Below are positions 40,823 through 44,591 of a stretch of DNA of 44,591 nucleotides, piece by piece. How positions within the stretch are numbered: the first letter of the stretch is position 1; every line of letters starts with the position of its first letter. The position numbers and the translations under genes were made by a program. This DNA is from JALRAP01 sp046302815. GTDB taxonomy: Bacteria; Bacteroidota; Bacteroidia; AKYH767-A; OLB10. The stretch lies in contig JBKCHO010000057.1 of the NCBI GenBank assembly GCA_046302815.1, positions 1 to 44,591 of the forward strand, in the 5' to 3' direction. The notes under the pieces are model-generated. The model ran no database searches. It worked only from the letters and a program-made list of their open reading frames with translations, and was not told the DNA's origin.

Positions 40823-42769
40823 ATGATAAAAATAACCTTGCCCGATGGAAAGGTTCTTGAAAAACCTGCTGGAACCACCTCAATGGATGTGGCCAATGGT
40901 ATCAGTGAAGGCTTGGCCAGAAATGTACTCGCTGCTAAATTCAATGGCCAGATAATGGATGCTTCCCGTCCCCTAAACGGTGATGGTACACTAGAGCTTC
41001 TGACTTGGGATCATCCGGAAGGTAAGTCCACATTTTGGCACTCTTCAGCACACCTTATGGCTGAAGCATTGGAATCTCATTTTCCAGGAATGAAATTTGG
41101 TATTGGCCCTGCAATCGAAAATGGTTTCTATTATGATGTCGATCCAGGTGACCAATCAATCTCTTCCGAAGATTTCAAAAAGATAGAAGACAAAATGTTG
41201 GAATTGGCTCGACAAGCCAACCCCTATCATCGAAAGGAGATTTCCAAACATGAAGCTATCCGGTATTTTGAGGAAAAAGGAGATCAATACAAACTTGACC
41301 TGTTGAAAGATTTGCAGGACGGTACCATTACATTCTACAGCCAAGGTGGATTTACGGATTTGTGTCGTGGTCCTCACATACCAGATACCGGATCAATCAA
41401 GGCAGTGAAGTTGATGAGTGTTGCTGGAGCATATTGGAGGGGTGATGAAAAAAGCAAGCAATTAACGAGGATTTACGGAATTACCTTTCCAAAGCAAAAG
41501 GAACTTACGGAGTATTTGACCTTGCTTGAAGAGGCCAAAAAACGCGACCATAGAAAACTTGGCAAAGAATTGGAGCTTTTTACCTTTTCTGAGAAAGTCG
41601 GAATGGGATTACCCCTGTGGTTACCTAAAGGTGCACAGCTCAGAGATCGTCTGGAGTCTTTTTTGAAAAAAGCACAATTGAAGGCGGGTTATCTGCCCGT
41701 GGTAACACCGCATATTGGAAACAAGGAGCTTTATGTGACTTCTGGTCACTACGAAAAATATGGCGCCGACTCTTTTCAACCGATCCGAACACCGGCCGAA
41801 GGTGAGGAGTTTTTCCTCAAACCCATGAACTGTCCGCACCATTGTGAGATTTATAAAAGCAAGCCTCATTCGTATCGTGAGCTTCCAATCCGTTATGCCG
41901 AGTTTGGAACGGTATATCGTTATGAGCAGAGTGGAGAGTTGCATGGGTTGACCAGGGTTCGCGGTTTCACCCAAGATGATGCGCATTTGTTTTGCAGACC
42001 AGATCAAGTAAAGGATGAGTTTATCAAGGTTATTGATTTGGTTCTCTATGTTTTCAGAGCTTTAGACTTCAAAGAGTTTACTGCTCAGGTATCGCTCCGA
42101 GACCCCGACAATCGCGCAAAGTATATCGGCTCCGATGAAAATTGGGAAAAGGCCGAGCGAGCCATTATTGAGGCTGCTTCTGAAAAGGGATTGAAGACTG
42201 TAGTTGAAACTGGCGAAGCTGCCTTTTATGGTCCCAAACTCGATTTTATGGTAAAAGATGCCTTAGGTCGCAAATGGCAGTTGGGTACCATTCAGGTCGA
42301 TTACAACTTGCCAGAACGATTTGAGCTGGAGTACACCGGAGCCGATAACCAAAAACACCGTCCTGTTATGATTCACAGAGCTCCATTTGGTTCCATGGAG
42401 AGGTTTATCGCGGTGCTTATAGAACATTGTGCAGGAAATTTCCCGTTGTGGCTATCACCTGAGCAGGTTATTGTATTGGGAATCAGTGAGAAGTATAACG
42501 ATTATGCCCATCGAGTTTCAGATTTCCTTAAAAATTACGATATTCGCGCCTCCATAGACGAAAGGGACGAAAAAATCGGGAAGAAAATCAGGGATGCGGA
42601 GATTCGGAAAGTGCCTTATATGCTGATAGTTGGGGAGAAAGAGGCAGCCGAAAATTCAGTGTCGGTTAGACGACATGGTCAGGGAGACTTGGGTTCCATG
42701 CCTCTTGACAAATTCCGTGAGATGATTTCAAATGATGTAGAATCCCAGATGTCAGGGAACAATAACTGA
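40823..42769 (+). CDS. thrS: Threonyl-tRNA synthetase
   Basis: A class II aminoacyl-tRNA synthetase (648 aa). In order: TGS domain (MIKITLPDGKVLEKPAG), editing domain with the zinc-type HSSAHLMAEAL near residue 69 and LCRGPH near 182, the catalytic core with motif 1, motif 2 in the TRVRGFTQDDAH stretch and the zinc-ligand MNCPHHCEIYKS near 335, motif 3 (MIHRAPFGSMERF) and the anticodon-binding domain (VIVLGISEKYNDYA). The frame extends 17 codons upstream to 40772, but ATG 40823 begins the conserved TGS domain and lies after the promoter. It is first in the classical thrS-infC-rpmI-rplT order. Confidence 0.97.
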   Translation: MIKITLPDGKVLEKPAGTTSMDVANGISEGLARNVLAAKFNGQIMDASRPLNGDGTLELLTWDHPEGKSTFWHSSAHLMAEALESHFPGMKFGIGPAIENGFYYDVDPGDQSISSEDFKKIEDKMLELARQANPYHRKEISKHEAIRYFEEKGDQYKLDLLKDLQDGTITFYSQGGFTDLCRGPHIPDTGSIKAVKLMSVAGAYWRGDEKSKQLTRIYGITFPKQKELTEYLTLLEEAKKRDHRKLGKELELFTFSEKVGMGLPLWLPKGAQLRDRLESFLKKAQLKAGYLPVVTPHIGNKELYVTSGHYEKYGADSFQPIRTPAEGEEFFLKPMNCPHHCEIYKSKPHSYRELPIRYAEFGTVYRYEQSGELHGLTRVRGFTQDDAHLFCRPDQVKDEFIKVIDLVLYVFRALDFKEFTAQVSLRDPDNRAKYIGSDENWEKAERAIIEAASEKGLKTVVETGEAAFYGPKLDFMVKDALGRKWQLGTIQVDYNLPERFELEYTGADNQKHRPVMIHRAPFGSMERFIAVLIEHCAGNFPLWLSPEQVIVLGISEKYNDYAHRVSDFLKNYDIRASIDERDEKIGKKIRDAEIRKVPYMLIVGEKEAAENSVSVRRHGQGDLGSMPLDKFREMISNDVESQMSGNNN

Positions 42770-42795
42770 TGTATAACCAACACAGAAGGAGGTAG
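42769..42795 (+). other. Possible 8-codon minigene between thrS and infC
   Basis: The thrS TGA overlaps an ATG (TGATG) that opens MYNQHRRR and stops at TAG 42793-42795. The last codons, AGA AGG AGG, are the infC Shine-Dalgarno sequence itself, so ribosomes finishing it would sit on the infC ribosome-binding site. It may be chance. Confidence 0.2.
42786..42793 (+). promoter_or_regulatory. infC: Strong Shine-Dalgarno sequence for infC
   Basis: AAGGAGGT, eight bases complementary to the 16S rRNA 3' end, 5 nt before an ATT codon at 42799. It is the only full-strength site I noticed in a window where such sites are otherwise rare, and decides the infC start. Confidence 0.8.
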
Positions 42796-42798
42796 CAC

Positions 42799-43395
42799 AT
42801 TTCAACATTTTACAAGAGGCCTTCAGGCCCTCCCGGTCCAAGGGGTCCACGACCCAATCGTTATCAAAAAAAGGAGAACGAGCACAACATCAACGAAGAT
42901 ATCACCGCCTCCAAAGTCAGATTGGTAGGTGAGAACATCGAAGCAGATGTTTATCCATTGGATGTGGCTCGACGGATGGCCAAAGAGCGTGAGTTGGATT
43001 TAGTGGAGATTGTACCCAATGCGGATCCACCCGTTTGTCGAATTGTCGATTATCAGAAATTCCTTTACGAGAAGAAGAAAAAGGAAAAAGAGGTAAAAGC
43101 CAAAACGGCCAAATCCGTGATGAAGGAAATTCGCTTCGGACCCAATACAGATGAACATGATTTCAACTTTAAAGTGAAACATGCCATTAAGTTCCTAGAG
43201 GAAGGGGCCAAAGTGAAAGCCTATGTTCACTTCAAAGGTCGTACTATCGCCTACAAGGAAAAGGGAGAAATCATCTTGTTAAAGTTCGCCCAGGAGTTGG
43301 AGGAGTACGGTAAAGTTGAAATGCTACCCAAATTAGAAGGAAACAGGATGTTCCTACATCTTGCCCCGTTGCCAAAAAAAGGAAAGAAACTATAA
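42799..43395 (+). CDS. infC: Translation initiation factor IF-3, starting at AUU
   Basis: IF-3 (198 aa) binds the 30S subunit and rejects wrong start codons. The frame is open from ATT 42799 and begins, after initiator Met, STFYKRPSGPPGPRGPRPN, then HNINEDITASKVRLVGENIE, the conserved N-domain. LDLVEIVPNADPPVCRIVDY and the C-domain (KEIRFGPNTDEHDF, HFKGRTIAYKEKG) follow. There is no ATG in this part; a TTG at 42922 would delete the first 41 residues of the N-domain. An AUU start is classical for infC in E. coli, where IF-3 represses its own translation by discriminating against AUU. The upstream Shine-Dalgarno supports this start. Confidence 0.9.
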   Translation: MSTFYKRPSGPPGPRGPRPNRYQKKENEHNINEDITASKVRLVGENIEADVYPLDVARRMAKERELDLVEIVPNADPPVCRIVDYQKFLYEKKKKEKEVKAKTAKSVMKEIRFGPNTDEHDFNFKVKHAIKFLEEGAKVKAYVHFKGRTIAYKEKGEIILLKFAQELEEYGKVEMLPKLEGNRMFLHLAPLPKKGKKL

Positions 43396-43425
43396 ACAAC
43401 ACTTAATACCTCATAGAGGAACGAC

Positions 43426-43620
43426 ATGCCAAAAATGAAATCCAACTCCAGCGCCAAAAAGAGATTCTCCTACACTGGCTCTGGTAAAATCAAGAGGAAG
43501 CACGCCTTCAAAAGCCATATCCTCACCAAGATGAGCACCAAGCGTAAGCGCGCCCTCACCAATGCAGGACTGGTTGATAAGTCCGACCATGCCAGAGTGG
43601 CCCGTATGCTTTCTGCCTGA
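43426..43620 (+). CDS. rpmI: Large subunit ribosomal protein L35
   Basis: A 64-aa basic protein (MPKMKSNSSAKKRFSYTGSG, then KIKRKHAFKSHILTKMSTKRKR) of the 50S subunit, full length for the family. It lies 30 bp after infC and 89 bp before rplT in the conserved order; a modest GAGGA sequence precedes the ATG. Confidence 0.97.
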   Translation: MPKMKSNSSAKKRFSYTGSGKIKRKHAFKSHILTKMSTKRKRALTNAGLVDKSDHARVARMLSA

Positions 43621-43709
43621 TTTTATCGCAATTCAATAATATTAACCAGGGAAGTAGCTTCAAGTACCAGTTTCCAAGGCTGGACGCTATCACCAAAAAC
43701 TGAATCAAT

Positions 43710-44054
43710 ATGCCAAGGTCCGTTAACTCGGTGGCTTCGAAAGCCAGAAGAAAAAAACTACTCAAGTTAGCCAAAGGTAACTGGGGTGCTCGCGGAAATG
43801 TCTTGACCGTTGCCAAACACACGGTTGAGAAAGGTTTGCAGTATGCTTACCGCGATCGTAAAGCTAAGAAAAGGAATTTCCGTGCTTTGTGGATTCAGCG
43901 TATCAACGCTGGAGCTCGTCTACACGGCATGTCTTATTCTCAATTGATGGGCAGCTTGCACGCCAAAGGAATCGAATTGAACCGCAAGGTTCTTGCCGAT
44001 TTGGCGATGAACAATCCTGATGCTTTCAAAGCGGTGGTTGATTCCGTGAAATAA
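43710..44054 (+). CDS. rplT: Large subunit ribosomal protein L20
   Basis: A 114-aa 23S rRNA-binding assembly protein (MPRSVNSVASKARRKKLLKL, GNWGARGN, AYRDRKAKKRNFRALWIQRINA). Full length. In E. coli and B. subtilis L20 represses its operon through RNA leader structures that mimic its rRNA site; the 89-bp gap before the gene holds a small CCAG/CTGG stem (around 43662-43685) but nothing I can call an L20 site. A strong bidirectional terminator follows. Confidence 0.97.
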   Translation: MPRSVNSVASKARRKKLLKLAKGNWGARGNVLTVAKHTVEKGLQYAYRDRKAKKRNFRALWIQRINAGARLHGMSYSQLMGSLHAKGIELNRKVLADLAMNNPDAFKAVVDSVK

Positions 44055-44066
44055 ATTAGAGGCTGT

Positions 44067-44103
44067 AAAAAAAGCCGTTGGTTGTTCAACCAGCGGCTTT
44101 TTT
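44067..44103. terminator. Bidirectional terminator between rplT and phoH
   Basis: Seven A residues, then GCCGTTGGTT pairing with AACCAGCGGC (one G-T pair) around GTTC, then six T residues. It can end rplT on the plus strand and phoH on the minus strand. Confidence 0.92.
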
Positions 44104-44120
44104 GTTGCTCAAATTAATCT

Positions 44121-44591
44121 TCACTCTTCCTTTTTGTAGGCATTGATGATTTCTTTAACCAATCGATGTCGAATCACATCGGCTCCGTCAAGAAATACAA
44201 AGCCAATACCATCGATGCCACTCAACAACGATAGACCCTGAACCAAACCAGAGGGCACATTCCTTGGCAAATCAATTTGAGTTACATCACCGGTTACAAT
44301 CATTTTCGCAGAGGGGCCCATGCGGGTCAGGAACATCTTTAATTGGCTCTGGGTGGCATTTTGCGCTTCATCGAGAATCACATAGGCGTTATCCAGAGTA
44401 CGACCTCGCATGAAGGCCAATGGAGCTACCTCTATGGTACCGTTTGCAATGAAGGATTGTAGCTTTTCTCCAGGAATCATGTCCATAAGCGCATCATAAA
44501 GGGGGCGTAGGTAAGGGTCGATTTTTTCCTTTAAGTCACCAGGCAAAAACCCCAAATTTTCTCCCGCCTCTACTGCAGGTCTAGTCAAAAT
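44121..44591 (-). CDS. phoH: PhoH family ATPase, C-terminal part (cut by window end)
   Basis: The C-terminal half (about 155 residues) of a PhoH-like P-loop ATPase, usually about 320 aa; related proteins act in RNA metabolism. The Walker B region ILDEAQNAT near residue 73 and the VTGDVTQIDLPRNVPSGL motif near 99 are diagnostic. The Walker A part and the start lie beyond the window; the frame remains open at the edge, so the apparent TTG start is internal. It is convergent with rplT across a shared terminator. Confidence 0.93.
   Translation of the reverse strand: MLTRPAVEAGENLGFLPGDLKEKIDPYLRPLYDALMDMIPGEKLQSFIANGTIEVAPLAFMRGRTLDNAYVILDEAQNATQSQLKMFLTRMGPSAKMIVTGDVTQIDLPRNVPSGLVQGLSLLSGIDGIGFVFLDGADVIRHRLVKEIINAYKKEE

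Noticed and set aside
43621..43709. An L20-binding autoregulatory leader between rpmI and rplT
   Set aside because: Only a weak 4-bp stem is visible; nothing resembles the known L20 recognition structures.
1..44591. tRNA, rRNA or insertion-sequence genes
   Set aside because: I found no T-loop/acceptor-stem pairs in the gaps, no transposase-like product and no terminal inverted repeats; GGTTCGAA-type matches fall inside coding genes without tRNA folding.

Overview
The window looks like a chromosomal segment of a Bacteroidota bacterium, probably Flavobacteriales; I cannot fix the genus. The evidence is a secreted protein with a type A type-IX-secretion C-terminal sorting domain, a transketolase split into two genes, bacillithiol synthesis (BshA), a mutL-rhomboid-rhomboid-phosphodiesterase operon, and at least a dozen copies of the Bacteroidota -7 promoter element TAnnTTTG upstream of genes. 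Shine-Dalgarno sequences are nearly absent, with infC the striking exception. No rRNA, tRNA, insertion sequence, prophage or CRISPR array was seen.

Layout. 1-6.8 kb (+): topoisomerase IV subunits B (cut by the window edge) and A, an rRNA m5C methyltransferase, then a large secreted beta-propeller protein. 6.8-10.5 kb (-): mutS2, an S4-domain RNA-binding protein and ychF. 10.6-15.4 kb (+): the two transketolase halves separated by a secreted VWA-domain protein, running directly into an ECF sigma factor, a one-pass membrane protein (likely anti-sigma) and a small periplasmic Spy/CpxP-like protein, closed by a strong terminator. 15.5-18.7 kb (+): a class III aminotransferase coupled to an OmpR-type response regulator and histidine kinase. 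18.7-20.4 kb (-): a CoA-binding protein and an MFS transporter. 20.4-21.4 kb (-): an orphan Cas6-like RNA endonuclease gene with its own promoter, a leader of about 200 nt containing a hairpin, and its own terminator. 21.4-26.0 kb (-): mutL, two rhomboid proteases and an EEP phosphodiesterase. 26.3-30.5 kb (+): a GH3 glycosidase/beta-lactamase-fold fusion and bshA, which has an apparent one-base deletion near its 3' end. 30.5-33.6 kb (-): LTA-synthase-like sulfatase-fold protein, lipid kinase, SUI1 factor. 33.7-37.8 kb: small lipoprotein, pdhB, a two-TM membrane protein and a cyclic-nucleotide-domain histidine kinase. 37.9-39.9 kb (+): acyl-CoA carboxylase beta subunit and a MazG-like pyrophosphohydrolase. 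40.3-44.1 kb (+): histone-H1-like/SWIB protein, then thrS-infC-rpmI-rplT. The far end holds a partial phoH on the minus strand.

Most of the window is housekeeping. The best candidates for something new are the stand-alone cas6-like gene with its structured leader, the VWA protein between the transketolase halves, the sigma/anti-sigma/sensor module chained to central metabolism, and the membrane protein convergent with the cNMP-domain kinase. Two corrections matter for anyone re-annotating: infC starts at an AUU codon at 42799, and bshA reads on to 30501 if one base is restored near 30383.
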